Assembly (NCBI GenBank): GCA_040080835.1
Contig: JBEBHP010000001.1
Location: 62,001-126,000 of the forward strand
Length of the DNA stretch: 64,000 nucleotides
Reading direction: 5' to 3'
Origin: SZUA-430 sp040080835
GTDB lineage: Bacteria; Pseudomonadota; Alphaproteobacteria; Micropepsales; Micropepsaceae
Part shown: positions 35,392 through 44,195 of the stretch, in pieces
How the letters are laid out: every line of letters starts with the position of its first letter
Position numbering within the stretch: position 1 is the stretch's first letter
Notes under the pieces: generated by a model
What the model saw: the letters and a program-made list of their open reading frames with translations, nothing else
The model's database searches: none
Told to the model about the DNA's origin: nothing
Made by a program: the position numbers and the translations under genes

Positions 35392-36150
35392 ATGGAAATA
35401 CTAGCCAACCCCGAAGCCTGGATCGGTTTTGCAACCCTTACGGCTCTCGAGATCGTCCTTGGCGTCGATAATATTGTCTTCATCGCCATTCTCGCAGCCA
35501 GACTTCCTCCTGAAGAGCGGAACAGCGCACGGCAGATAGGCCTTGCAGTGGCGCTCGGAACCCGGCTGGCGCTGCTGGCGACGCTGTTCCACCTGTCACG
35601 CCTTGAAGGTGCATCGGGCGTCTATCTGTTTGGCCGTGACATGTCATGGCGGGACCTCGTGCTGGGCGCGGGCGGCATGTTCCTGATCTGGAAAGCCGTG
35701 GCCGAGATGAATGAATCCATCCGGCCCCACAAGTCACACGGCAAGAAAAACGCGACAAAGAAACGCGCGGCGTTTACCTTCATCATCATTCAGATCGCTA
35801 TCATCGACATCGTCTTTTCGATCGACTCCGTCATCACGGCCGTTGGCATAGCAACCCAGATCGAAATCATGGCCGCTGCGATCATCATCGCGGTGTTTGT
35901 GATGATGGTGGCAATTAACCCGATCGCCGCATTCATCGACAAGCACAAGGAAATCAAGATCGTTGCCCTGAGCTTCCTTCTGCTGGTTGGATTCATCCTG
36001 GTATCAGAGGCGATGGGCACAGAAATTCCGAAGGGATATCTCTACTTCGCCCTGGGCTTTGCAACGCTGGTCCAAGGGCTGATCCTGTGGGCCCAGTCCA
36101 GCGAAAGACAGCTCGAGACTCTGGCTCATCGGGAAGAAAAAAGGGACTAG
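35392..36150 (+). CDS. TerC-family integral membrane protein
   Basis: 252 residues, about seven helices. TerC-family hallmarks are ALEIVLGVDNIVFIAILAARLP and IAIIDIVFSIDSVITAVGIA, both with the conserved acidic residues that probably bind a metal ion. Members have been tied to tellurite resistance or to metal (manganese or calcium) export; which applies here is unknown. The C-terminal charged tail is short. It stands alone between the two tRNA genes on the same strand. Confidence 0.93.
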   Translation: MEILANPEAWIGFATLTALEIVLGVDNIVFIAILAARLPPEERNSARQIGLAVALGTRLALLATLFHLSRLEGASGVYLFGRDMSWRDLVLGAGGMFLIWKAVAEMNESIRPHKSHGKKNATKKRAAFTFIIIQIAIIDIVFSIDSVITAVGIATQIEIMAAAIIIAVFVMMVAINPIAAFIDKHKEIKIVALSFLLLVGFILVSEAMGTEIPKGYLYFALGFATLVQGLILWAQSSERQLETLAHREEKRD

Positions 36151-36304
36151 GAAAATCACCCGGAGGTCGCGGTTTTCGGGCAATTTGAGCTCATGTCCCC
36201 GCGCCTCCCTTGTAACCTTTCCAGCCGCCCCCAAAGGGGTGCGCAACCCGCTCTTCACAAGACCCCGTTGATCTGTTACATGCCCGCCCCTCTACCGGGT
36301 AACT
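36151..36304. other. Gap between TerC gene and tRNA-Leu
   Basis: About 150 bases with no gene. It probably contains the tRNA-Leu promoter and the end of the terC-type transcript; no T-run hairpin is clear. Confidence 0.35.
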
Positions 36305-36389
36305 GCGGTCATGGCGGAATTGGTAGACGCACTGCCTTGAGGTGGCAGCGGGGCGACCCGTGGAAGTTCGAGTCTTCTTGACCGCACCA
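36305..36389 (+). tRNA. tRNA-Leu (anticodon GAG)
   Basis: 85 bases with long variable arm, including encoded CCA. Acceptor GCGGTCA / TGACCGC, anticodon stem CTGCC / GGCAG with loop TTGAGGT giving anticodon GAG (codon CTC), and T-loop TTCGAGT. The hairpin CCCTTC / GAAGGG follows directly (36391-36409). Confidence 0.95.
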
Positions 36390-36390
36390 A

Positions 36391-36409
36391 CCCTTCCGTG
36401 GACGAAGGG
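36391..36409 (+). terminator. Hairpin directly after tRNA-Leu
   Basis: CCCTTC, loop CGTGGAC, GAAGGG, two bases after the encoded CCA. There is no T-run, so it may be a weak terminator or a 3'-processing signal. Confidence 0.4.
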
Positions 36410-36522
36410 CTGGCCATAACCCGGGCACCACGCCGCAACGCGAACATTCAGATTTTATAGACCGGCACACCTTTATGGTCACTTAAAAGCATGCAACTCC
36501 GGCCCCGTATGAGGCGCCTCGC

Positions 36523-37914
36523 GTGACCAAGCCCGTTCTGGAACAGCACAAGACGACGCCGATGGAAATGCGGGATGTTACCTCTCCAGCGTTTCTGCGT
36601 GCGGTGCTGAACACCCTGGATGCGGGGGAAGCGGCGGCGCTGAAGCGGCTGATGGAACCACTTCATCCCGCTGACATTGCATCCCTGCTTGGAGCAATCG
36701 ATGCGTCAGACCGCAGGGCGCTGATCACAGCACTCGGCACCGACATCGATCCTGAAGTCCTTTCTGAGGTAGACGAAAACCTGCGCGCGGAACTGATCCG
36801 CACCCTGGGTGTCAAAACCGTAGCGGGTGCTGTAAGCGAGCTCGACGTTGAGGACGCGGCCTACGTGCTGGAGGATCTCGCGGACAGCGACAAGCGGGAA
36901 GTTCTCTCGCAGGTCCCGTTCGAGGAACGCCTTCAGGTCGTCGACGCACTCTTGTTCCCCGAAGGGTCCGCGGGCCGCGTCATGCACCGCGAGTTCGTTG
37001 CCATGCCAGGACACCTGACAGTTGGCGAGGCTCTCTCGCGCTTGTCATCGGACGACACGCCGGAAGATTTTCTGGAAATCTACATCGTCAACGACAGTCA
37101 GAAACCTGTCGGCGTCGTACCATTGAACAGGCTGGTTCGAGCTTCATCCTCCACAACCCTGAGCGACATTGCAGCAACGGACCTGACGCTGATACCCGCA
37201 ACCGCTGATCACAAGACCTTGGCATACCTGTTTGAACACTATCACCTGAATTCGGCACCCGTGACCGGGGAAGATGGCAAGCTGGTCGGGGTGCTCAGTG
37301 CAGACTCTGTCGTCGAACTCATGCAGGACATGCACAAGACAGAGGTATTGGCACTGGGCGGCGTTGCGGATGAAGAAACCTTGTCGGCGTCAACGGCCAA
37401 AACCACGTGGCTCAGGTTTTCGTGGCTGTTTGTGAACCTGCTCACAGCCGTCATCGCATCGATCTTCATTGGCTTTTTTGAAAAGTCCCTCGGTAGTATT
37501 GTGGCGCTCGCCATTCTGATGCCAATCGTTGCCTCCATGGGCGGCAATGCGGGCACCCAGACACTGACGGTGGTCGTCCGCTCGCTTGCTACCAAGGAAC
37601 TGAATCGGGCGAATGTGTGGCGCGTGATCAACCGCGAGATGCTGATTGGCGGGTTCAACGGTATAGGTTTCGCATTTCTTGCGGCTGGGATAACATGGGT
37701 CTGGTTCAGCAATTTGGCGTTGTCCGGCGTTATCGCAGCTGCGATGGTCATCAATCTGATTGCAGCCGCGGCGGCAGGCATTCTTGTGCCGCTGGCATTT
37801 AACAGAGCGGGTGTAGACCCTGCAGTTTCATCGCCCGTGTTCGTGACGACTGTGACGGATGTGGTAGGATTTGTTTCTTTCTTGGGATTGGCAACGTGGC
37901 TCCTGCTAAATTGA
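36523..37914 (+). CDS. mgtE: Magnesium transporter MgtE
   Basis: Mg2+ channel of the inner membrane. 463 residues: N-terminal helical MgtE_N domain (LMEPLHPADIASLLGAI and following), a pair of CBS domains (about residues 140-270, with IVNDSQKPVGVVPLNRL and VTGEDGKLVGVLSADSVVELM) that sense cytoplasmic Mg2+, and a C-terminal five-helix pore domain including IVASMGGNAGTQTLTVVVR and the closing TTVTDVVGFVSFLGLATWLL. It starts at GTG with GAGG eight bases upstream; an ATG 13 codons on is possible. It overlaps the kelch gene by 19 bases. Confidence 0.95.
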   Translation: MTKPVLEQHKTTPMEMRDVTSPAFLRAVLNTLDAGEAAALKRLMEPLHPADIASLLGAIDASDRRALITALGTDIDPEVLSEVDENLRAELIRTLGVKTVAGAVSELDVEDAAYVLEDLADSDKREVLSQVPFEERLQVVDALLFPEGSAGRVMHREFVAMPGHLTVGEALSRLSSDDTPEDFLEIYIVNDSQKPVGVVPLNRLVRASSSTTLSDIAATDLTLIPATADHKTLAYLFEHYHLNSAPVTGEDGKLVGVLSADSVVELMQDMHKTEVLALGGVADEETLSASTAKTTWLRFSWLFVNLLTAVIASIFIGFFEKSLGSIVALAILMPIVASMGGNAGTQTLTVVVRSLATKELNRANVWRVINREMLIGGFNGIGFAFLAAGITWVWFSNLALSGVIAAAMVINLIAAAAAGILVPLAFNRAGVDPAVSSPVFVTTVTDVVGFVSFLGLATWLLLN

Positions 37915-38852
37915 ATTCTTGGAAGTTGATCGCATCCGCTCTCGCCGTCAGCGCAAGCCTTTCAGCAGCGGCAAGCGCCGGAAGCTGGGCTAGCTCGGAA
38001 CGCCTTGAGCGCGCCCGCTCGGGTCTGGCCGCGGCCTCTGTCGGAGACCTGATCTATGTGGGCGGCGGCGCTGCAGCAGGAGACCCCGCCAATTCGTTCG
38101 AAGCCTTCGACACTTCGAAAGAATCCTGGCGTCCGCTGCCGGCCCTGCCGGTCGGCCTGATCAGTTTCTCAATGGCTGCACTCGGAAATGAAATCTACGT
38201 CACCGGTGGCTACTCGGCGGATGACCCAGGTGAACCGCGAAAGGATGTTTGGGCCTTTGATACGCAAAGCGCTTCCTGGTCGCAAAAGGCGTCGATGCCA
38301 GTTTCTCGCGCGGCGCACGGCATGGTCGCGGTCGGAGGCAAGCTCTATGTTGTCGGCGGCTCCGGAAAGGATCCTGGCCGTACGCTTGTCTATGATCCGA
38401 AATCAGACGCATGGAGATCCGCAGCTGCACTCCCGACTTCTCGGCGAGCACTGGCGGTTGCAACAGATGGAAAAAAGGTATTTGCGATCGGCGGCATCAA
38501 GCCCGATGGCGCTGTATCGGGTGCCCTCGACGCTTTCGATCCGGTATCCGGCAGCTGGGTATCCATGCCTCAGATGCCATCACCGCGCGGAGCACTGACG
38601 GCAGGTGTCGTCAAGGGACAGCTGCATGTCATCGGCGGTGCGACCTGGAAGCCCCTCAGAACCTACGCAAGTCATGATGTATTCAACATTTCGGCACGCA
38701 CTTGGGGCAAGGAAGAATCTCTCCCCTCTGCACGGCAGGGAATGGCTTCCGGTGTTGCGTCCGATCGCCTCTGGGTATTTGGTGGCGGCTCAGGTGCTGG
38801 CGTGTTCGGCATGTTCACGGCCTCGGACGCCGTAGACGTCTACGAACCATGA
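37896..38852 (+). CDS. Exported kelch-repeat beta-propeller protein
   Basis: 318 residues. A signal peptide (KLIASALAVSASLSAAASAGS) directs it to the periplasm. The mature part is a run of kelch motifs of about 45-50 residues: DLIYVGGGAAAGDPANSFEAFD, NEIYVTGGYSADDPG, GKLYVVGGSGKDPGRTLVYD, KKVFAIGGIKPDG, GQLHVIGGATWKP, RLWVFGGGSGAG, each with the double-glycine and spaced Trp. This builds a six-bladed propeller; such proteins bind partners or carbohydrates, but the role is unknown. The GTG start lies inside the mgtE end (19-base overlap), so translation may be coupled. Confidence 0.85.
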   Translation: MAPAKLNSWKLIASALAVSASLSAAASAGSWASSERLERARSGLAAASVGDLIYVGGGAAAGDPANSFEAFDTSKESWRPLPALPVGLISFSMAALGNEIYVTGGYSADDPGEPRKDVWAFDTQSASWSQKASMPVSRAAHGMVAVGGKLYVVGGSGKDPGRTLVYDPKSDAWRSAAALPTSRRALAVATDGKKVFAIGGIKPDGAVSGALDAFDPVSGSWVSMPQMPSPRGALTAGVVKGQLHVIGGATWKPLRTYASHDVFNISARTWGKEESLPSARQGMASGVASDRLWVFGGGSGAGVFGMFTASDAVDVYEP

Positions 38853-38862
38853 CGAGATATGA

Positions 38863-40035
38863 ATGATCCCAAATCACTTTCAGGGACTGAACTTCGGGCT
38901 GGGCGAAACCGCTGACGCCATTCGCGAAACGGTCGACCGATTTACTGCAGCCAACATCGCGCCGCGTGCCGCCGACATAGACCGGACGAACACGTTTCCG
39001 CGAGACCTGTGGCCGAAGCTTGGTGAACTGGGACTCCTGGGAATTACCGTCGAGGAAGAATTCGGTGGGGCAGGACTGGGTTACCTTGAGCACGCTGTCG
39101 CGCTCGAAGAAATCAGCCGTGGCTCTGCGTCCGTAGGTCTGTCCTACGCCGCACACTCCAATCTGTGCGTCAACCAGATCCGCCGCAACGCAAGCCGCGA
39201 TCAAAAAACCAGGCATCTGCCAAAGCTTGTCTCGGGCCACGGCCTTGGCGCGCTGGCCATGTCGGAGCCTGGCGCTGGCTCGGACGTGGTGGGAATGAAA
39301 ACCCGGGCCGTCAAAAAGGGTGACCGCTACATCCTGAACGGTTCGAAGATGTGGATCACCAACGGGCCCGACGCAGACCTGGTCGTTGTATATGCCAAGA
39401 CGGATCCGGATGCCGGACCGCACGGAATTACTGCGTTCATTGTTGAAAAAGGAATGAAAGGCTATTCAACCGCCCAGAAACTAGACAAGCTGGGAATGCG
39501 CGGATCCGACACCGGCGAACTCGTGTTCCAGGACTGTGAAGTCCCTGAAGAAAACGTCCTCGGACGCGTCAACGAGGGCGTTCGCATACTGATGTCGGGC
39601 CTCGACTACGAGCGTATCGTTCTCTCGGCGGGCCCACTTGGCATCATGCGCAACGCGATGGATATTGTCTTGCCGTACGTCCATGAGCGCAAGCAGTTCG
39701 GACAATCCATCGGCGAGTTCCAGTTGATCCAGGGCAAGCTTGCCGACATGTACACGCGCATGAACGCAGCGCGAGCTTATGTATATACAGTCGCCAAAGC
39801 ATGCGACCGTGGCGAGACCACACGCAAGGACGCCGCAGGAGCAATCCTCTTTGCCGCGGAAACTGCTACCTGGATGGCGCTTGAAGCCATTCAGATTCTT
39901 GGTGGAAATGGCTACATCAACGATTACCCGACAGGCCGGTTGCTGCGCGATGCAAAACTCTACGAGATTGGTGCCGGAACAAGTGAAATCCGCCGCATGC
40001 TGATCGGTCGGGAACTTTTTGAAGAAACAGCCTAG
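38863..40035 (+). CDS. Isovaleryl-CoA dehydrogenase (acyl-CoA dehydrogenase)
   Basis: FAD enzyme oxidising isovaleryl-CoA to 3-methylcrotonyl-CoA in leucine breakdown. 390 residues: GLLGITVEEEFGGAGLGYLEHA, the FAD region AMSEPGAGSDVVGMKTRA and MWITNGPDADLVVVYAKT, and C-terminal QILGGNGYINDYPTGRLLRDAKLYEIGAGTSEIRRMLIGREL. The catalytic glutamate sits in GLDYER (Glu250), the position typical of isovaleryl-CoA dehydrogenase rather than the more common position in other family members. The usual partner genes for methylcrotonyl-CoA carboxylase are not adjacent. It starts 10 bases after the kelch stop. Confidence 0.9.
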   Translation: MIPNHFQGLNFGLGETADAIRETVDRFTAANIAPRAADIDRTNTFPRDLWPKLGELGLLGITVEEEFGGAGLGYLEHAVALEEISRGSASVGLSYAAHSNLCVNQIRRNASRDQKTRHLPKLVSGHGLGALAMSEPGAGSDVVGMKTRAVKKGDRYILNGSKMWITNGPDADLVVVYAKTDPDAGPHGITAFIVEKGMKGYSTAQKLDKLGMRGSDTGELVFQDCEVPEENVLGRVNEGVRILMSGLDYERIVLSAGPLGIMRNAMDIVLPYVHERKQFGQSIGEFQLIQGKLADMYTRMNAARAYVYTVAKACDRGETTRKDAAGAILFAAETATWMALEAIQILGGNGYINDYPTGRLLRDAKLYEIGAGTSEIRRMLIGRELFEETA

Positions 40036-40103
40036 GAAGCGGGCCACATCTGTGAAACCGGTCCTCGGCCTGCTAATGTGGCCCCGGTAACCGAGTACCA
40101 TCC

Positions 40104-40787
40104 ATGCCCAATTCCAACCGGCTTTCGTTGCTGATTTCATTCCTGTTGATGCTTGTGTTGCCGGTAGCGCTTGGCCAGGCCATGTTGACGAGCCTCGCCA
40201 AATTGCACCTGATGCCCAATCAGGCCATTCTGATCCTGATTGCAATTGTGATTGGTGGTGTGGTGAACATACCCATCAAACGCATTGTACGCGATCAACC
40301 TGTCTGGTCGCATCCATTGCAGATTTGGGGACTGGACCGAACGCTGCCCCGATGGACGATCCGCCGCCGGGAAACAATCATTGCCGTGAATGTCGGCGGA
40401 TGCATGATCCCGGTTCTCATCATGCTTGTTCAATTGGCCTATCTCATGCCCATGGGCCCGGACGTTGTCTGGGGCGTCGCCCTTGCGTCAGCGATCAATA
40501 CATTTGTCTGCTACGTCGCGGCAAGGCCAATGCAGGGCGTGGGAATAGTCATGCCGGGCTTCATTTCTCCGGCAGCAGCGGCAGCGTCCGCGCTGTTGCT
40601 TGTGCCGGATGCGGCACCCGCCACGGCATTCGTCGCCGGAGTGCTGGGTCCTTTGGTGGGTGCGGACTTCTTCCACATCTTTGACCTGATCAAGGTCCCG
40701 CGAGGCGTGGGCATGGCTTCAATCGGTGGCGCCGGCACATTTGATGGCATCGTTCTGTCGGCCATTCTTGCCACACTGCTGGCCTAG
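40104..40787 (+). CDS. DUF1614-family membrane protein
   Basis: 227 residues with about six hydrophobic segments. It begins with SLLISFLLMLVLPVALGQ, has IAIVIGGVVNIPIKRIV, a second half with NVGGCMIPVLIMLVQLAYL, ARPMQGVGIVMPGFISPAAAAASALLL, and ends GVGMASIGGAGTFDGIVLSAILATLLA, the signature of DUF1614. Function unknown; the conserved GADFFHIFDL and GTFDGI motifs suggest a membrane active site. It is convergent with the amidase gene, with a four-base overlap of the stops. Confidence 0.85.
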   Translation: MPNSNRLSLLISFLLMLVLPVALGQAMLTSLAKLHLMPNQAILILIAIVIGGVVNIPIKRIVRDQPVWSHPLQIWGLDRTLPRWTIRRRETIIAVNVGGCMIPVLIMLVQLAYLMPMGPDVVWGVALASAINTFVCYVAARPMQGVGIVMPGFISPAAAAASALLLVPDAAPATAFVAGVLGPLVGADFFHIFDLIKVPRGVGMASIGGAGTFDGIVLSAILATLLA

Positions 40788-42142
40788 GAATTCAAGACCC
40801 TTTCCACCGCCAGTGCATCTGACAGCAACTTCTGGTCCTGGAGGTTCTGTCCGACGAGCATCAAGCCTGCAGGCAGCCCCTCTGTCACCGGCATTGGCAG
40901 GCTGATTGCGCAGCAATCCAGGAAATTGATCAGACTTGTGTTTCGCAGCGCAAGGGCATTGAATCGACCAAAAGAAACCGGATCAGTCAGATCATCAAAA
41001 CGTGGGGCACTGATCGGCGTCGTCGGCAGCATCAACGCATCAAACCCGACAGCAATCTCCCGCGTCAGTTCAATCAGGCGCGCACGCTCATTGAACAGAT
41101 GATCGATTTCCGCCCTGCTCATCCGCCCGCCAATATCGATCCGTGCCAGCACCATGGGATCATAGAGGTCCCGTCTGGCAAGCAGACCCAGTTTTGAATG
41201 ATGCGCATGGGCCTCTGCATTGACAATGGTGCCGCGAGCAAAGAGCTCTGGCAGGCAGGCGAAATGCGGAAACGCCACAGACTCAACACTGGCACCAGCT
41301 TCGGACATCCGCCGAGCCCAGACATCAAGGCTCCTGGCAACATGCGGATCAAGACTGTCGAGCACATAGGTTTGTGGAACAGCGAATTTAAGCCCCCGAA
41401 TGGACGATGCCGCAGGCAGCGCCACCGTGCTGCCTGCCAGAATCTTGTCGGCGATAGTACAACTGAGCACTGAACGCGTGATGGGCCCAATACTGTCTTG
41501 CGTCTTCGAAAGGACAAATGCTCCGTCACACGGGACCCGGCTCTGCGTCGGCTTGAACCCGGTCAGACCGCAGAACGACGACGGAATGCGCACCGAGCCA
41601 CCGGTATCGGTACCCAGACCCATCGCAACCTGACCGCGTCCGACAGACGCGGCGGCGCCAGAACTCGAACCGCCGCAGACGCGTTCGCGGTCATGTGGAT
41701 TGCCACAATGGGGCAGATGCGGATTGTCTCCAAGACCGGTAAACGCAAACTCACTCATGTGGGTGCGCCCGACCATGATCGCGCCCGCACGTTTAAGGCG
41801 TGCCACCACTGGTGCGTCCCGCATTGCAGCGTGCGCGTTCCTCAAGGCAAGTGAACCTGCAACGGTCACTTCGCCTTCGACGTCGAACAGGTCTTTGACA
41901 GAGACAGGAATGCCTTCCAGCATGGAGCGCGAGCGTCCGGAACTGCGCATGGCATCACTCGCCGCTGCATCCTGGCGCGCGCGGTCACGTGCAACCAGCG
42001 TGAACGCGGACGGATCCCGTTCGATCGATGCAATTGACGCCTCTACAAGCTCGGCCGACGAAACGGACTTGCTTTGCAAATCCCGGGCAATCTCGGCAAT
42101 GCAACGGGAATTCAGGTTTGCCGAACTACCTGATGCGCTCAA
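40784..42142 (-). CDS. Amidase signature family enzyme
   Basis: 452 residues. The Ser-cisSer-Lys triad region is visible: Lys in GIPVSVKDLFDVEG, then GGSSSGAAASVGRGQVAMGLGTDTGGSVRIPSSFCGLTGFKPT, the amidase signature. It hydrolyses an amide; the substrate cannot be told. It is similar in length to GatA and to aryl amidases, but no gatB or gatC is nearby. Its start overlaps the stop of the EF-hand lipoprotein by four bases (ATGA), implying coupling. It is convergent with the DUF1614 gene. Confidence 0.92.
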   Translation of the reverse strand: MSASGSSANLNSRCIAEIARDLQSKSVSSAELVEASIASIERDPSAFTLVARDRARQDAAASDAMRSSGRSRSMLEGIPVSVKDLFDVEGEVTVAGSLALRNAHAAMRDAPVVARLKRAGAIMVGRTHMSEFAFTGLGDNPHLPHCGNPHDRERVCGGSSSGAAASVGRGQVAMGLGTDTGGSVRIPSSFCGLTGFKPTQSRVPCDGAFVLSKTQDSIGPITRSVLSCTIADKILAGSTVALPAASSIRGLKFAVPQTYVLDSLDPHVARSLDVWARRMSEAGASVESVAFPHFACLPELFARGTIVNAEAHAHHSKLGLLARRDLYDPMVLARIDIGGRMSRAEIDHLFNERARLIELTREIAVGFDALMLPTTPISAPRFDDLTDPVSFGRFNALALRNTSLINFLDCCAISLPMPVTEGLPAGLMLVGQNLQDQKLLSDALAVERVLNS

Positions 42143-42660
42143 AGCGGCTTACCTTTATAGCGGCCAAGTTCTGGCTGAGGCAGTTCACGCGGCTTGCGCA
42201 AGCGCGCACGCCCGGCCATTTCCTCTTGATCAACCAGTCCATCCTGGTTGATGTCGGCGCGGACAAACATGGTACGCCAGCGTGAGGCATACTCGGGCAT
42301 CATGATCTTGCCATCTGCATTCCAGTCAATAACAGGCGACCCGTCGGGGTCGGCCATCAACCGGTCGTTCAGGGCTCGCGATTCAGTCGAGTCAAGATAC
42401 CCGTCACCGTTGCTGTCATCTTTCTTGAATCGGACAGCCAGCGCCGCTTCGAATTCCGCCTTGGTGAGCTGGCCACCATGGTCAGTATCAAAAGCCCCCA
42501 GCCCCTCATCATCCGCGTTCTTGCTGTTCGCGCCAGTTGAAAGGGCTGCAGAAGATGTCTGCGCCGCCGGGTGATCAGAGCCAAACATATTCATGCTGCA
42601 TCCCTGCAACGCAGACACAGCAATGATGGCGGTAGCCATCTTCATCACGTTCGACAGCAT
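42139..42660 (-). CDS. EF-hand lipoprotein
   Basis: 173 residues. Lipoprotein signal: MKMATAIIAVSALQGC with lipobox LQGC. The mature part is a low-complexity linker, then four EF-hand-like loops: DTDHGGQLTKAEF (degenerate), DSNGDGYLDSTE, DWNADGKIMMPEY and DINQDGLVDQEE, with ordinary calcium ligands in the last three. It probably sits on the periplasmic face of a membrane and binds calcium. Directly upstream of the amidase with a four-base overlap, so the two are co-translated although one is exported and the other lacks a signal peptide. Confidence 0.85.
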   Translation of the reverse strand: MLSNVMKMATAIIAVSALQGCSMNMFGSDHPAAQTSSAALSTGANSKNADDEGLGAFDTDHGGQLTKAEFEAALAVRFKKDDSNGDGYLDSTESRALNDRLMADPDGSPVIDWNADGKIMMPEYASRWRTMFVRADINQDGLVDQEEMAGRARLRKPRELPQPELGRYKGKPL

Positions 42661-42677
42661 TCATTTCCCCTGAATTG

Positions 42678-43412
42678 TCATGTCACCGCATCAGCGGGAT
42701 AGGTTCGACGCACAACCCCGAAGAGATCGGCATCCTGCAAGCTTTTGGAACTACCGGTCATGTGACTGATGTCCGCCCACGCAAGGTTGGCATCCTTGAG
42801 GCTCGCGCCCGTGAGGTTCGCGTTCACCAGGCGAACTCGCGCAAGTACGGCTCCGTCAAGCACGGCCCCCCGCAAATCGCAATCCGTCAGGTCTGCGCCC
42901 TCAAAATTTACTGATGAAAGATTTGCATTTCGCAGGTTGGCGCCTTGCAACTTCGCATGGCGCAGATCGGCACGCGCCAGATTGCAGCCCTGGACGTCCG
43001 CGAACTTCAGATTTATTCCTGAAAGTACGACGCGCTCGTCACCTGCCAAATCGCTGGGGCACCCCCACAATCTTGTCTTGGCAGCCTCCTTGATAAAGTT
43101 CACGCCTGCAAAATTGGGCTTGAACTCGCTATCAAGGCGACGCTGGTTCCAGTGCAGCACGCCTTCGTCAAACAGCCAGTGATGCTGCCGGCTTCTGCTG
43201 AGACCACCTTCGGGCGTGTGCTCATAAAGAGTTTCTTCGCTCGGCCGCACGGCTTCATGCGCAGCAGCATTCTGAGAAACGTCCGCAGATGCAGCGGCAT
43301 CCGGCGATTGCCCGCCCGCTGCGCCCGGCTCTTTTGGCCGAAGGCGGGACTTCCCGCCAAACAGCCAAGCATAAAATCCGTTGACCCAACTCATGGTTTG
43401 CAACCTTAACAC
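42678..43412 (-). CDS. Pentapeptide-repeat protein
   Basis: 244 residues. The C-terminal half carries repeating A(D/N)LXX units: FADVQGCNLARADLRHAKLQ, GANLRNANLSSVNFEGADL, GAVLDGAVLARVRLVNANL, GASLKDANLAWADI. These form a right-handed quadrilateral beta-helix. The N-terminal 110 residues are Ala/Glu-rich and unrecognised, with a short hydrophobic WVNGFYAWLFGG near the start. No function can be assigned; some members mimic DNA or bind gyrase, others act at membranes. The start could also be the ATG at 43394. It lies 17 bases upstream of the EF-hand gene on the same strand. Confidence 0.85.
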   Translation of the reverse strand: MLRLQTMSWVNGFYAWLFGGKSRLRPKEPGAAGGQSPDAAASADVSQNAAAHEAVRPSEETLYEHTPEGGLSRSRQHHWLFDEGVLHWNQRRLDSEFKPNFAGVNFIKEAAKTRLWGCPSDLAGDERVVLSGINLKFADVQGCNLARADLRHAKLQGANLRNANLSSVNFEGADLTDCDLRGAVLDGAVLARVRLVNANLTGASLKDANLAWADISHMTGSSKSLQDADLFGVVRRTYPADAVT

Positions 43413-43549
43413 ACATGGCCGCCAAGCGGTCCAGCCTGCGCCCGCACGCAGCGTTGCGCACGCATGACAATCAGGGTCGAATTCTGATTCTGTTGGACAT
43501 GCGTTTCAAAAGGGCCACAGCACGAGCCACGACTCGCCACGAATTCAGA

Positions 43550-44089
43550 CTATTCCATGTCCCAAGGGACGCTCTTCTGCTTTCGACGCGTCTCTGCCTC
43601 TGCTTCAGCATCCAGCTTCATCAGCGTGTCTCGCCAACCCTCCGCCTTTTCAACAAAGCCGAGACGTATGGCACGCTCATGCTTGCCATAGGTATCGAGG
43701 AACTGATTGACCGACGAAATGTCCGAAGTATTTATCCGCTGAAACGAGGCGTCCATCACTCGTTCGAGCTCTGCTTCAGGGTTTGGTGCCGGGGGATTGG
43801 CAGCAGGCGCTGCATCGGTCTCGACGACTGGCGGCATACTTGCAGGCGCAATGTTGTAGGTGGGCTGGAATTTCGGAGACTCGGGTAGCTGCGGGAAAGG
43901 ATCTGGCTCCGCCATCAGGTACTGACCGAGGGCGGCAGCGACTGCCAGCATGACAATCAGGACACCTGCTGCGGCCTTGCCACCAAATGTGTGGCGAACA
44001 ACCTTTAGCGATCCAGAAGCCGATTCAGACGCAAGTTCCGGCGGAAGTGTAGCATCCAAAGATTGGTCTGTTAGATCAGAATTCGGCAT
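43550..44089 (-). CDS. Single-pass membrane protein, unknown
   Basis: 179 residues: cytoplasmic N-terminus of about 40 residues rich in Asp, Ser and Leu, one membrane span (AAAGVLIVMLAVAAALGQYLM), then a proline-rich periplasmic linker (FPQLPESPKFQPTYNIAPASMPP) and a helical C-terminus rich in charged residues. No motif is recognised. It is on the same strand as the pentapeptide gene, 137 bases away. Confidence 0.7.
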   Translation of the reverse strand: MPNSDLTDQSLDATLPPELASESASGSLKVVRHTFGGKAAAGVLIVMLAVAAALGQYLMAEPDPFPQLPESPKFQPTYNIAPASMPPVVETDAAPAANPPAPNPEAELERVMDASFQRINTSDISSVNQFLDTYGKHERAIRLGFVEKAEGWRDTLMKLDAEAEAETRRKQKSVPWDME

Positions 44090-44195
44090 GCCCCTGCCCG
44101 CCCGGTCGACTGGTCACAGAATAGACTTTCCAGTGAACTTGAAAAGCCAGTGCCAGACAAATTTTGGTGCATCGATGAAAGCAGGCTTCAAGTGC

